This document shows positions 17,441-26,388 of a DNA stretch of 64,000 bases, piece after piece. The first letter of the stretch is position 1, and every line of letters starts with the position of its first letter. A program made the translations under genes and the position numbers. Below the pieces are notes generated by a model, which did no database searches, was not told where the DNA came from, and was given only the letters and a program-made list of their open reading frames with translations. The DNA lies in NCBI RefSeq assembly GCF_003987145.1, contig NZ_PIPL01000003.1, positions 253,691 through 317,690 on the forward strand, read 5' to 3'. This DNA comes from Aliidiomarina minuta. GTDB taxonomy: Bacteria; Pseudomonadota; Gammaproteobacteria; Enterobacterales; Alteromonadaceae.

Positions 17441-18511
17441 ATGAGCAATGCCCTGAAAAACGATCGTTATCTGCGTGCCCTGGCCCACCAGCCGGTTGAT
17501 CGCACGCCTATATGGATGATGCGACAGGCCGGTAGATATTTACCAGAATACCGTGAAATCCGCAAAGAAGCAGGCGACTTCATGACCCTGTGCCGCAATC
17601 CAGAGCTGGCTTGTGAAGTTACTTTGCAGCCCTTGCGTCGTTTTCCACTGGATGCTGCGATCTTATTTTCAGATATTCTGACGATTCCCGATGCGATGGG
17701 GCTGGGACTTTACTTTGAAGCCGGTGAAGGGCCTAGGTTTGAGTTTCCATTGCGTAGCTTTTCGGATATTCAGAAGCTACCAGTACCGGACCCTGAAGAT
17801 GAGCTGCGTTATGTGATGGATGCAGTGCGCACTATTCGTCGGGAGTTAAAAGGTGAAGTGCCTTTGATCGGTTTTTCAGGCAGCCCCTGGACTTTAGCTA
17901 CTTATATGGTGGAAGGTGGAAGCACCAAGAACTTTGCTTTAATCAAAGAAATGGCTTTTGCAGAACCGGAAGCGCTGCATTTATTACTGCATAAACTTGC
18001 ACAATCGGTGACTTCTTATTTAAATGCGCAGATAGCTGCAGGTGCTCAGTCAGTGATGATTTTCGACACCTGGGGTGGAGTCTTGTCACCACGTGATTAT
18101 CGTGAGTTTTCATTAAGTTACATGCGTCAGATAGTTGAAGGCCTGACTCGCGAAGCCGATGGCCGTCATGTGCCTGTAACCTTGTTCACTAAGAATGGCG
18201 GACAATGGCTGGAAGCCATGGCAGCAACAGGATGTGACGCTTTAGGGATTGACTGGACGACGGATTTGGGCGATGCCCGAACTCGGGTAGGGCAAAAAGT
18301 AGCTTTGCAGGGCAACATGGATCCCTCTGTTTTATATGCTTCTCCAGAGCGTATTCGTCAGGAAGTGCAAATTATTCTGGATAGTTATGGAAGTGGCAGC
18401 GGGCATGTATTTAATCTGGGTCATGGTATACATCCGGGCGTCAATCCAGAACACGCCGGGGCCTTTATTAAAGCGGTTCAGGAACTTAGCGCCGGCTATC
18501 ATAATAATTGA
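17441..18511 (+). CDS. hemE: Uroporphyrinogen decarboxylase
   Basis: Heme biosynthesis: removes four acetate carboxyls from uroporphyrinogen III to give coproporphyrinogen III. 356 residues from ATG 17441, close to E. coli HemE (354). The start follows an AGAGGA site at about 17426. Family motifs are TPIWMMRQAGRYLPEYR at the N-terminus, GFSGSPWTLATYMVEGG, and GHGIHPGVNPEH near the C-terminus. The frame is open further upstream, but homology starts at SNALKNDRYLRAL. Confidence 0.95.
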   Translation: MSNALKNDRYLRALAHQPVDRTPIWMMRQAGRYLPEYREIRKEAGDFMTLCRNPELACEVTLQPLRRFPLDAAILFSDILTIPDAMGLGLYFEAGEGPRFEFPLRSFSDIQKLPVPDPEDELRYVMDAVRTIRRELKGEVPLIGFSGSPWTLATYMVEGGSTKNFALIKEMAFAEPEALHLLLHKLAQSVTSYLNAQIAAGAQSVMIFDTWGGVLSPRDYREFSLSYMRQIVEGLTREADGRHVPVTLFTKNGGQWLEAMAATGCDALGIDWTTDLGDARTRVGQKVALQGNMDPSVLYASPERIRQEVQIILDSYGSGSGHVFNLGHGIHPGVNPEHAGAFIKAVQELSAGYHNN

Positions 18512-18625
18512 TTTTTGCGACCAGTTTCCCTTAAAAAGCGTTGAGAAGTGCAGCGTGACTTTCGCGTTGCGCTACAATGGGGCGGCATATATCAGGACTG
18601 AATGTAACTTGAGCTAGAGGGCAGT

Positions 18626-19681
18626 ATGGCAAAGCGTCACTTTTTTACGCCACTAAGCGTGGTTGTCATAGTAATGGCAGTATTTGTTGGGTATTTATTC
18701 TTTTTTCAGGGAGAAGAGGATGAGCCATCTCAACGCGACATGACTGCCCCTGTGGTAGTGCACGAAGTGGGGATGGTTGAATTTCGTGACATTATAGAAG
18801 GTCTAGGTACTGCTCAGGCAAAAGAGTCCGTAGATATTATGGCCCGGGTGTCGCAGAACGTTCGTGAAATCCACTTCAATGATGGTGATGACGTTGCCGA
18901 AGGCGACTTGCTGGTTGTCCTGAATGATCGCGAAGAACGGGCCAGAGTGCAGGAGCTTGAATTCCGTCTGGCTGAAAACACACGTCAATTGAACCGTTTA
19001 CGCGAACTGGCTCAGGAGAACGCGGCGTCACGAAGCATGATTGACGAACAGGAAGTACGTGTTGAACAGACCTCTGCTGAACTTGAAGTGGCCCGTACCC
19101 GCTTAGAGGAAATGACCATACATGCGCCTTTTGAAGGTCGTTTAGGCATCCGTCAGGTAAGTCGCGGTTCTTTAGTACGTCCCGGTGATGTGATTACAAC
19201 TTTAGACAATATCTCCCCTATTTATGTCGACTTCAGTGTTCCTGAAGTGTATTTACCGAGTCTGGCACAGGGCCAGCGGATTGCGGGTCTCTCTACAGCC
19301 TATCCGGATCGCGAATTCAATGGTCAGATTGTTAGCCTGGCGTCACGAGTCGATCCTATTACCCGTTCTATTCAGGTTCGCGCGGAAATCCCGAATGAAG
19401 GCCGCGAATTACGCCCAGGCATGTTGATGCGGGTAAAATTGGAGCGTCAGGTGGACACCACGCTTATGGTGCCGGAAGCTTCGGTTATTCCTATTCGTAA
19501 TGAGTTTCATGTATTTCGCCTGAATGAAGAGAGCCGGGTGGATCGTATAGAAGTAGAAATTGGCCGTCGCCAACCAGGCTGGGTAGAAATTCTAAGCGGG
19601 TTGAGTGAAGGAGATATTATCGTGCGGGAAGGCGTGGTTCGTCTGCGTGATGGTTTACCTGTGTCACCACGGGAGCAGTAA
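18626..19681 (+). CDS. RND efflux periplasmic adaptor (membrane fusion protein)
   Basis: 351-residue adaptor linking an RND pump to an outer-membrane channel. The N-terminus has an uncleaved-looking membrane anchor (about 10-27). After it come a lipoyl half-motif, a short coiled-coil hairpin (about 105-155), the second lipoyl half (IHAPFEGRLGIRQVSRGSLV), and beta-barrel and membrane-proximal domains. It lies 3 bases before the pump gene, so they form one operon. The substrate is unknown, and no outer-membrane factor is nearby, so a TolC homologue elsewhere is expected. Confidence 0.9.
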   Translation: MAKRHFFTPLSVVVIVMAVFVGYLFFFQGEEDEPSQRDMTAPVVVHEVGMVEFRDIIEGLGTAQAKESVDIMARVSQNVREIHFNDGDDVAEGDLLVVLNDREERARVQELEFRLAENTRQLNRLRELAQENAASRSMIDEQEVRVEQTSAELEVARTRLEEMTIHAPFEGRLGIRQVSRGSLVRPGDVITTLDNISPIYVDFSVPEVYLPSLAQGQRIAGLSTAYPDREFNGQIVSLASRVDPITRSIQVRAEIPNEGRELRPGMLMRVKLERQVDTTLMVPEASVIPIRNEFHVFRLNEESRVDRIEVEIGRRQPGWVEILSGLSEGDIIVREGVVRLRDGLPVSPREQ

Positions 19682-19684
19682 TCC

Positions 19685-22600
19685 ATGTTTTTGTCCGATA
19701 TCTCCGTAAAACGACCGGTTTTTGCGACCGTACTTAATGTTCTTCTTATTCTGTTCGGTATCGTTGCATTTTTGTCCTTGCCAATGCGCGAGTACCCTAA
19801 TATAGAACCCCCTGTGGTTTCTATTAATACCTATTATCCAGGGGCTAGCGCTGAAATTATGGAGCGCGAAGTCACTCAGCGTATTGAGCGTGGCATTAGT
19901 GGTATTGATGGTATTAAAACCATAGATTCACGCAGCCGCAACGGCAGTTCACGAGTTACTATAGAGTTCGATACCGGACGGGATATCGATTCTGCTGCTA
20001 ATGATATCCGGGAACGGGTACAGCGAATAACCCGGCGTTTACCGGATCAGGTAGACCCGCCCGAAATCACCAAAGCAGGTGCCGACGAAGATACGGTCGT
20101 CTGGTACAACTTGCGCAGTGAAAACATGACTAGTGAGCAGCTGACCGATTATGCCCGGCGTTTTATGCTGGAACGGTTAGCCATTGTTGATGGTGCTGCC
20201 CGGGTGAGATTCGGTGGTGAGCGTCGTTATGCGATGAAGCTCTGGCTGGACCGCGACGCTATGGCAGCGCGTAACGTAACAGTCACGGATATCGAAAACC
20301 GTCTGCGTGCGGAGAATGTTGAGCTGCCTGCCGGCACTCTGGAGTCTCATGACCGCGAATTTGATGTGCGGGTGTCTCGTTCCTATCTAAGCCCTCAGGA
20401 CTTTCAGGGGTTAACCATACGTAGTGGCGATGATGGTTATCTGGTACGACTTGGTGAGGTGGCCCGGGTTTCGTTAGAAGCTGAGAATGACCAGTCAGAT
20501 TACCGCTCTAATGGTGTCAACATGATTGGTATTGGCATACAGCGCCAGGCTGAGGCCAATACGCTGGAAGTGGTAGAGAATGCGGATCGTGAAGTTGAGC
20601 GTATCAGACAAACTTTACCGGCCAGTATGACACTGGTAAAAAGCTATGATACGTCGACATTTATCAGAGACTCTGTAAATGAAGTTTATAATACTCTGTT
20701 CATTGCGATGTCGATGGTTGTGATTATTATTTACCTTTTCCTCGGTAACCTGCGGGTTACCCTGATCCCTGCTATTACAGTACCAGTAGCGCTGCTGTCT
20801 TCTTATATTGTACTCAGCGCTATGGGCTATTCGATTAATTTGTTAACCCTGTTAGCGCTGGTGCTTGCCATTGGTCTGGTGGTGGATGACTCTATTGTTG
20901 TCATGGAAAATATCTATCGCCGTGTAGAAATGGGCGATCCGCCATTGCTGGCGGCTTACCGGGGAGCCAGGGAAGTTGGCTTTGCGGTTGTAGCCACTAC
21001 CATGGTTCTGATTTCAGTCTTTATGCCGCTGATGTTCCTGGAGGGCAATCTGGGACTGCTGTTCTCGGAATTTGCCATAGCGCTCTCTGCTGCAGTGGCC
21101 TTTTCAAGTATCACGGCGCTTTCACTATCGCCAATGCTATCTTCTAAAATCCTGAAAAAAGGCGGCGCCAGCGGTGGTTGGTTGCGGCGCAAGCTGGATG
21201 CCGGTTTTGCTAAACTGGAGAGGGGTTATGAAGGCGGCTTACGGCGTACTGTTTCTTTCCCTAGCCTTGCGTTCGTAGTGGTTTTACTCGCTGGCGCTGG
21301 CAGTTATCTGATTTTTAATGAGTTGGGTCAGGAGTATGTTCCTGCGGAAGACCGTGGCAACTTCTTTGTTATTGTGCGCGGTGCTGAAGGTGCCACCTAT
21401 GAATCCAATAGCCGTAACATGCGCAAAGTGGAAGAAGTTTTGCTGCCTTACGTCGATGAAGGAAAAATTAATCGACTTATCGTGCGCAGTCCGGGCTGGG
21501 GAACCAGTGCGGGTGTTGCTATTGTCGGGACCGTACCGCATCACGAAAGGGACTGGAGTTCGTTTGATTTAATGGACGAAATGACTGAAAAACTGGATCA
21601 AATTCCGGATGTGATTGCTTATGCCAACATGCGCAGCTCATTAGGCGGCGGTGGCGGTGGTGGCCGCCCGGTTCGTTTTGTCTTGCAAGGGCACGATTTT
21701 GACCAATTGGCGGAATGGCGTGACATCGTTGTTGCTCGTGCAGAGGAAAATGAAGGTTTCCGGCAGGTAGATAGTAATTACCGCGAAACAGTCCCTCAGC
21801 TATCAATCAATATTGATCATGATCGCGCTGCTGATCTGGGTGTTTCTATTGGTGACATTGGACGTACCCTGGAAAGCATTATGGGGCAACGGCGGGTGAC
21901 CACTTACTCAGACAGAGGCGAAGAGTACGATGTTATTATCGAAGGTGAACGCGAGGATTACCAAACGCCCTCCGATATAAATAACATTTACGTTCGCTCG
22001 CAAAGCTCTGGTGAGCTGGTGCCTATGTCAAACCTGGTCACTGTCAGAGAAGGGGCTACGGCACCTCAACTAAATCGTTATAATCGACTACGTGCTATTA
22101 CCATAGATGCTAACCTGGCCGATGGTTACCCCTTGGGCGAAGCGCTGGCATTTCTGGAGAATGTGGTACATACCGAATTGCCGGAAGAAGCCGCTTACGA
22201 CTATCGGGGGGAGTCACAGCTATATAAGGAAGGCGGTAACGCTATTTACTTTATATTTATGCTGGCGCTGGCCATTACATTCCTGGTATTAGCGGCGCAG
22301 TTTGAAAGCTTTATTCATCCCTTTGTTATCATTCTGACGGTACCTCTGGCTATATTCGGTGCACTGTTCGGGCTTTGGGTTGGTGGTATGACCATCAATA
22401 TCTATAGTCAGATTGGTATCATTATGCTGATAGGTTTAGCGGCTAAAAATGGTATTCTGATAGTTGAGTTTGCAAACCAGCTAAGAGATGCGGGCATGAA
22501 ATTTGAAGAAGCCGTGGTGAAAGCATCCCGGTTACGCTTGCGCCCTATTATCATGACGGCGTTTACAACCCTGATGAGTTCACTGCCACTGGTACTGGCT

Positions 22601-22828
22601 GTAGGGCCTGGCTCTGAGAGCCGTTCGGTAATAGGTGCCGTTATATTCTCAGGTGTAGCTTTCTCGGCCTTTATGACGCTCTTTATTGTGCCCGCACTTT
22701 ATATGGCGATGGCGAAAAATACGGGGTCACCTAAACTTCTTTCGAAACGTCTGGCGAAAATGGAAGAAGACTATCCGGATTTACGTGCGGAAGATATGGC
22801 ATTGCAGGAAGCTAAAGGCGCAGACTAA
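19685..22828 (+). CDS. RND family multidrug efflux pump, inner-membrane subunit
   Basis: 1047-residue HAE1-type resistance-nodulation-division transporter. The N-terminus MFLSDISVKRPVFATVLN is classic. Proton-relay Asp pair is in AIGLVVDDSIVVMENI (helix 4). The two halves each carry a large periplasmic loop and helices 2-6 and 8-12. A glycine run (seven Gly, about residue 655) lies in the second periplasmic loop. Substrate cannot be predicted. It ends 12 bases from a convergent gene. Confidence 0.93.
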   Translation: MFLSDISVKRPVFATVLNVLLILFGIVAFLSLPMREYPNIEPPVVSINTYYPGASAEIMEREVTQRIERGISGIDGIKTIDSRSRNGSSRVTIEFDTGRDIDSAANDIRERVQRITRRLPDQVDPPEITKAGADEDTVVWYNLRSENMTSEQLTDYARRFMLERLAIVDGAARVRFGGERRYAMKLWLDRDAMAARNVTVTDIENRLRAENVELPAGTLESHDREFDVRVSRSYLSPQDFQGLTIRSGDDGYLVRLGEVARVSLEAENDQSDYRSNGVNMIGIGIQRQAEANTLEVVENADREVERIRQTLPASMTLVKSYDTSTFIRDSVNEVYNTLFIAMSMVVIIIYLFLGNLRVTLIPAITVPVALLSSYIVLSAMGYSINLLTLLALVLAIGLVVDDSIVVMENIYRRVEMGDPPLLAAYRGAREVGFAVVATTMVLISVFMPLMFLEGNLGLLFSEFAIALSAAVAFSSITALSLSPMLSSKILKKGGASGGWLRRKLDAGFAKLERGYEGGLRRTVSFPSLAFVVVLLAGAGSYLIFNELGQEYVPAEDRGNFFVIVRGAEGATYESNSRNMRKVEEVLLPYVDEGKINRLIVRSPGWGTSAGVAIVGTVPHHERDWSSFDLMDEMTEKLDQIPDVIAYANMRSSLGGGGGGGRPVRFVLQGHDFDQLAEWRDIVVARAEENEGFRQVDSNYRETVPQLSINIDHDRAADLGVSIGDIGRTLESIMGQRRVTTYSDRGEEYDVIIEGEREDYQTPSDINNIYVRSQSSGELVPMSNLVTVREGATAPQLNRYNRLRAITIDANLADGYPLGEALAFLENVVHTELPEEAAYDYRGESQLYKEGGNAIYFIFMLALAITFLVLAAQFESFIHPFVIILTVPLAIFGALFGLWVGGMTINIYSQIGIIMLIGLAAKNGILIVEFANQLRDAGMKFEEAVVKASRLRLRPIIMTAFTTLMSSLPLVLAVGPGSESRSVIGAVIFSGVAFSAFMTLFIVPALYMAMAKNTGSPKLLSKRLAKMEEDYPDLRAEDMALQEAKGAD

Positions 22829-22840
22829 ATTAAACCGTCT

Positions 22841-23569
22841 TTAATGATGCCAGAGCATTTCGTTCTGGCTCACTGGCAAGCCTGAAAGCACATTACGAGC
22901 ATACTGGGGGTGATTGGTGAAAATACCATCCACCCCCATTTTTTTGAGCCATTCAATGTCCTGAGCCTGATCTACGGTATACACATAAATGGGCATGCCG
23001 CGCTGGTGCGCATCGTCGACCAGTTGTTGATTGACGAAGTCCACGCAGGCATGCACAGAGTATGCGTTTAGCGCAGTAGCAAAGGCTGCATAATCGAGCA
23101 TGCAATTGGCGCTTAAGGCTCCCAGCTGCAACCAGGGGCACTGGCTTTTCATGTGCTTCAGCCAATGATGATTGAATGAAGATACAATTAGCTGAGGCTG
23201 TTGGAAGTGGTATCTGTTGAGCGCCAGATCGAGCATGTGACAAAGCTTGTCTGGGTCGACTTCACCTTTTATTTCTATATTCAGCATGCACTGACCATTA
23301 ATAAAAGTCAGCACTTCCTCTAAGGTGGGCACCGGTTGTTGGCCGAAGACCTTGAGGGTCCGTATCTGACCTGCGGTTAAGTCTTGCAGACGTCCGGGGT
23401 GTGCAGTCAGTCGCTCCAGATAACGGTCATGGAAAACAAATATTTCACCATCTACCTGGTAAATATCAATTTCAATGCCATCGGCCTGAGCATCTATTGC
23501 CCGGCCGATAGCTGTCAGGGTATTTTCCGGAGCTTCAGCACTTGCTCCTCGATGGGCGATGATCAGCAT
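22841..23569 (-). CDS. ugpQ: Glycerophosphodiester phosphodiesterase (UgpQ-like, cytoplasmic)
   Basis: GDPD family TIM-barrel enzyme that splits glycerophosphodiesters to glycerol-3-phosphate and an alcohol. 242 residues, no signal peptide. The catalytic start AHRGASAEAPENT, metal-binding EIDIYQVDGEIFVFHD and NIEIKG are present. It lies just after psd, with the two genes nearly touching, which links phospholipid synthesis and turnover. The short length and lack of signal peptide match UgpQ rather than GlpQ. Confidence 0.88.
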   Translation of the reverse strand: MLIIAHRGASAEAPENTLTAIGRAIDAQADGIEIDIYQVDGEIFVFHDRYLERLTAHPGRLQDLTAGQIRTLKVFGQQPVPTLEEVLTFINGQCMLNIEIKGEVDPDKLCHMLDLALNRYHFQQPQLIVSSFNHHWLKHMKSQCPWLQLGALSANCMLDYAAFATALNAYSVHACVDFVNQQLVDDAHQRGMPIYVYTVDQAQDIEWLKKMGVDGIFTNHPQYARNVLSGLPVSQNEMLWHH

Positions 23570-23570
23570 A

Positions 23571-24440
23571 TCAGTCGATTAACTGACCTAAAACGGTACG
23601 CATCATGGTGCGGTCTCCGGATTTTAAAGCTTCATCAAAGAACATCATGTCTTTAGGGAACGCCATAACGACGGTAGAACCTAGTTTAAAGCGACCCATT
23701 TCGTCGCCTTTATCGATATTGACGGCATTTAAGCCTTCCGCGGGGTAACTCCAGCTGTGTATTCTGGGTCCTGTAGGAGGTGTCACTGTGCCCGCCCAGA
23801 CGGTTTCAATACTAGCTACTATAGTAGCGCCAACCAGAACCATGGCAAAAGGTCCCTGCGGACTGTCAAATAAACAGACCACCCGCTCATTACGGGCAAA
23901 CAGATTAGGTATATTTTCAGTGGTTAGCGGGTTGACGGAAAAAAGGTCGCCCGGCACGTAGGTCATTTTACGCAGGGTCCCGTCCAGCGGCATGTGAATG
24001 CGGTGGTAATCCTTGGGAGCCAGGTAAATGGTAGCGAACTGACCGTCATTGAAAAGTTCAGCGTCTTCCTCGAAACCACCTAACAGAGCTTTCAGACTGT
24101 AGTCATGACGTTTAGCCTGGATCAGCGTATCGCCCTGGATGGCGCCCAGTTGACTGACAGTGCCGTCGACGGGATGCGCCAGCTCATCCTTATCTGCCTG
24201 CAGGGGGCGCATCTCTGCTTTTAAGGGGCGAGTAAAGAATTCATTGAAAGTTGCATAATCGCGAGGGTCTTCATGCAGCGCTTCGCTCATATCCACTTTA
24301 TAACGATTGATAAACCAACGCATAAAGGCCTGAGTTGCCCAGCCAGCCTCTGCGGATGCAAACTTACCCATGGCCCGTGAAACAAAGTGTTTGGGTAACA
24401 GGTACTGAGATTTAATTTTAAACTGATCGAGTTTGGTCAT
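23571..24440 (-). CDS. psd: Phosphatidylserine decarboxylase proenzyme
   Basis: Makes phosphatidylethanolamine from phosphatidylserine at the inner membrane. 289 residues. The self-cleavage LGST motif, giving the pyruvoyl group, is in RFKLGSTVVMAFP near the C-terminus. Conserved His/Asp segments are AHPVDGTVSQLG and DYHRIHMPLDG. It follows rsgA with a 10-base gap and precedes the ugpQ-like gene, so rsgA-psd-ugpQ is probably one operon. Confidence 0.95.
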   Translation of the reverse strand: MTKLDQFKIKSQYLLPKHFVSRAMGKFASAEAGWATQAFMRWFINRYKVDMSEALHEDPRDYATFNEFFTRPLKAEMRPLQADKDELAHPVDGTVSQLGAIQGDTLIQAKRHDYSLKALLGGFEEDAELFNDGQFATIYLAPKDYHRIHMPLDGTLRKMTYVPGDLFSVNPLTTENIPNLFARNERVVCLFDSPQGPFAMVLVGATIVASIETVWAGTVTPPTGPRIHSWSYPAEGLNAVNIDKGDEMGRFKLGSTVVMAFPKDMMFFDEALKSGDRTMMRTVLGQLID

Positions 24441-24450
24441 GGATAAGCTC

Positions 24451-25476
24451 TCATGCTTTTTCTAGTGAATCTATAATGCGATGGTAGTTTTGCAGCCTTT
24501 CGCGATCTAGCTTGCCCTGCTCAACGGCTTCCTGCAATGCGCAGCCGGGGTCATTACGATGACTGCAGTCGCGAAATTTACACAGGCCAATATAGGGGCG
24601 GAATTCGCGAAATCCCCAGGTGACGCGTTCGGCTTCTATGTGCCACAAACCAAATTCGCGGATACCGGGAGAGTCAATTAAAGCGGCATTGTTAGGTAAG
24701 CGGTGCAAACGGGCCACAGTGGTCGTGTGCTGGCCCAGCCCTGAGTTGCTTGAAACATCACCGGTGACTATATCGGCGTCTGGCAGAATAGCATTCACTA
24801 AAGATGACTTACCTACCCCGGACTGACCGACAAAAATAGAGGTATTATTCGCCATGAGCGCAGTTAGCTGGTCCAGACCAGCCTCTTCGGTGGCGCTGAC
24901 TCTGGCAACCTGATAACCAATATCCTGGTATAACTGCAAGCGTTCATTAATGTAGTCAGTAGCAGCGCCTTCCGGCGCAATTAAGTCTGTTTTATTGAGC
25001 ACAATAACGGGCGTAATCGCAATGTCTTCGCAGGCTACAATATAGCGATCCAGTATTTGCGCAGAAAAAGCGGGCAGAGGAGAGGTCACCACAAATATCT
25101 GGTCAATGTTAGCTGCCACAGGTTTAATGCCATCGTATATATCGGGTCGGGTTAATACGCTACGTCGGTCTTCTACTGCTTCAATAACGCCTTGCAGACC
25201 CTGCTCAGTTTCCGGCGCACGACGCCAGGCCACGATATCACCCGTGATCAGGCTGCCTGCAGTGCGACGAATATTGCAGCGCAAGACTTCGCCATCAGCG
25301 CTTTCAACATCCGCGTGCTGGCCGAAGCGACTGATAATAATGCCAGGCTCCATATTACCCAGCTGTTCGGCCGACCATGTCAGCTCCTGCTTCACTTCGC
25401 GCTTGGCAAGGCGTTTGTGCATATTGCTGCGCACACGTCGTTGTTGGCCTTTGTTGAGTTTATTGTGGCGACCCAC
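24451..25476 (-). CDS. rsgA: Ribosome small subunit biogenesis GTPase RsgA
   Basis: Circularly permuted GTPase acting late in 30S maturation. 341 residues with an N-terminal OB fold (about 40-105), then permuted G motifs NKTD (G4), GQSGVGKSSLVNAI (G1) and DSPGIREFGL (G3). The C-terminal zinc module is CKFRDCSHRNDPGC. A basic N-terminus GRHNKLNKGQQRRVRSN is typical for gammaproteobacterial RsgA. It is divergent from orn, as in E. coli. Confidence 0.95.
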   Translation of the reverse strand: MGRHNKLNKGQQRRVRSNMHKRLAKREVKQELTWSAEQLGNMEPGIIISRFGQHADVESADGEVLRCNIRRTAGSLITGDIVAWRRAPETEQGLQGVIEAVEDRRSVLTRPDIYDGIKPVAANIDQIFVVTSPLPAFSAQILDRYIVACEDIAITPVIVLNKTDLIAPEGAATDYINERLQLYQDIGYQVARVSATEEAGLDQLTALMANNTSIFVGQSGVGKSSLVNAILPDADIVTGDVSSNSGLGQHTTTVARLHRLPNNAALIDSPGIREFGLWHIEAERVTWGFREFRPYIGLCKFRDCSHRNDPGCALQEAVEQGKLDRERLQNYHRIIDSLEKA

Positions 25477-25573
25477 CGTATACCTTTAATTGGTTAACAA
25501 GTTTCTTGCTTGCTATCATACAACAATTGTCAAAATCTCGCTTGTGCTTTCAAAGCCGGCAAAGGAGCTATAC

Positions 25574-26119
25574 ATGAGTGAAAACTCACAACGTTTGATT
25601 TGGATAGATTTGGAAATGACAGGCTTGCTGCCGGACAGTGATGTGATCATAGAAATAGCCACCATCGTCACTGACAAGGATTTAAATGTAATTGCGGAAG
25701 GACCTGTTCTTGCCATAAAGCAAAGCGATAAGACACTGGCTGATATGGATGACTGGAATACCCGTACTCACACCCAGTCAGGCCTGGTGAAGCGCATTAA
25801 GGAAGAAGGTGTATCAGCCGCAGAGGCGGAAGCGGCAACGATAGAGTTTTTGCGCGAGCATGTAGCTGAAAACACTTCACCTATGTGTGGCAACAGCATT
25901 TGTCAGGACCGTCGGTTTCTGGCGCGTTACATGCCAGCACTGGAAGCTTATTTTCATTACCGTAATCTGGATGTCAGTACTTTAAAAGAACTGGCGAAGC
26001 GTTGGAAGCCTGAAGCTATTAAAGGCTTTAAAAAGCAAAATGCGCACACCGCACTGGCGGATATTAAAGAATCCATCGATGAACTGGCGCATTATCGAAC
26101 AACTTTGCTGAATTTATAA
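25574..26119 (+). CDS. orn: Oligoribonuclease
   Basis: 3'-5' exonuclease of the DEDDh family that degrades diribonucleotides, including pGpG from c-di-GMP turnover. From ATG 25574 the product is 181 residues, as in E. coli. The start follows a good AAAGGAG site. Metal ligands sit in WIDLEMTGL, in MCGNSICQDRRFL and in the NAHTALADIKESIDEL segment. The frame is open upstream to 25490 but without homology. Confidence 0.95.
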   Translation: MSENSQRLIWIDLEMTGLLPDSDVIIEIATIVTDKDLNVIAEGPVLAIKQSDKTLADMDDWNTRTHTQSGLVKRIKEEGVSAAEAEAATIEFLREHVAENTSPMCGNSICQDRRFLARYMPALEAYFHYRNLDVSTLKELAKRWKPEAIKGFKKQNAHTALADIKESIDELAHYRTTLLNL

Positions 26120-26138
26120 AAAAACAACTAAAAGGGGC

Positions 26139-26166
26139 TTGCAAACCGCCTCAGGTTGAGTAAAAT
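26139..26166 (+). promoter_or_regulatory. Sigma-70 promoter of tRNA-Gly
   Basis: TTGCAA (26139-26144) and TAAAAT (26161-26166) are 16 bases apart and are followed by the GC-rich GCGCCTCG, the discriminator type of stringently controlled stable-RNA promoters. The tRNA starts 37 bases downstream of the -10. Confidence 0.75.
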
Positions 26167-26203
26167 GCGCCTCGCAGTTGAGACAAAGCCTCAACGCACT
26201 TTT

Positions 26204-26279
26204 GCGAGTATAGCTCAGTTGGTAGAGCGCGACCTTGCCAAGGTCGAGGTCACGAGTTCGAGCCTCGTTACTCGCTCCA
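26204..26279 (+). tRNA. tRNA-Gly (anticodon GCC)
   Basis: 76 bases including the encoded CCA. Acceptor stem GCGAGTA/TACTCGC pairs fully. D arm is GCTC/GAGC. Anticodon stem is CGACC/GGTCG with loop TTGCCAA, anticodon GCC. T arm is ACGAG/CTCGT with TTCGAGC. Discriminator is T. Confidence 0.97.
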
Positions 26280-26284
26280 AATTT

Positions 26285-26321
26285 AAAAGCCTGAACATCG
26301 AAAGATGCTCAGGCTTTTTTT
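26285..26321 (+). terminator. Rho-independent terminator after tRNA-Gly
   Basis: AAGCCTGAACATC and GATGCTCAGGCTT form a 13-position stem with one A/C mismatch and a GAAA tetraloop, followed by a T run. Confidence 0.85.
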
Positions 26322-26388
26322 ATGCCTTAATATTGTCATCTTGCAAGTTTAGACTCCCTTTTTATTCTTTATCTGGGACTTGCATGCA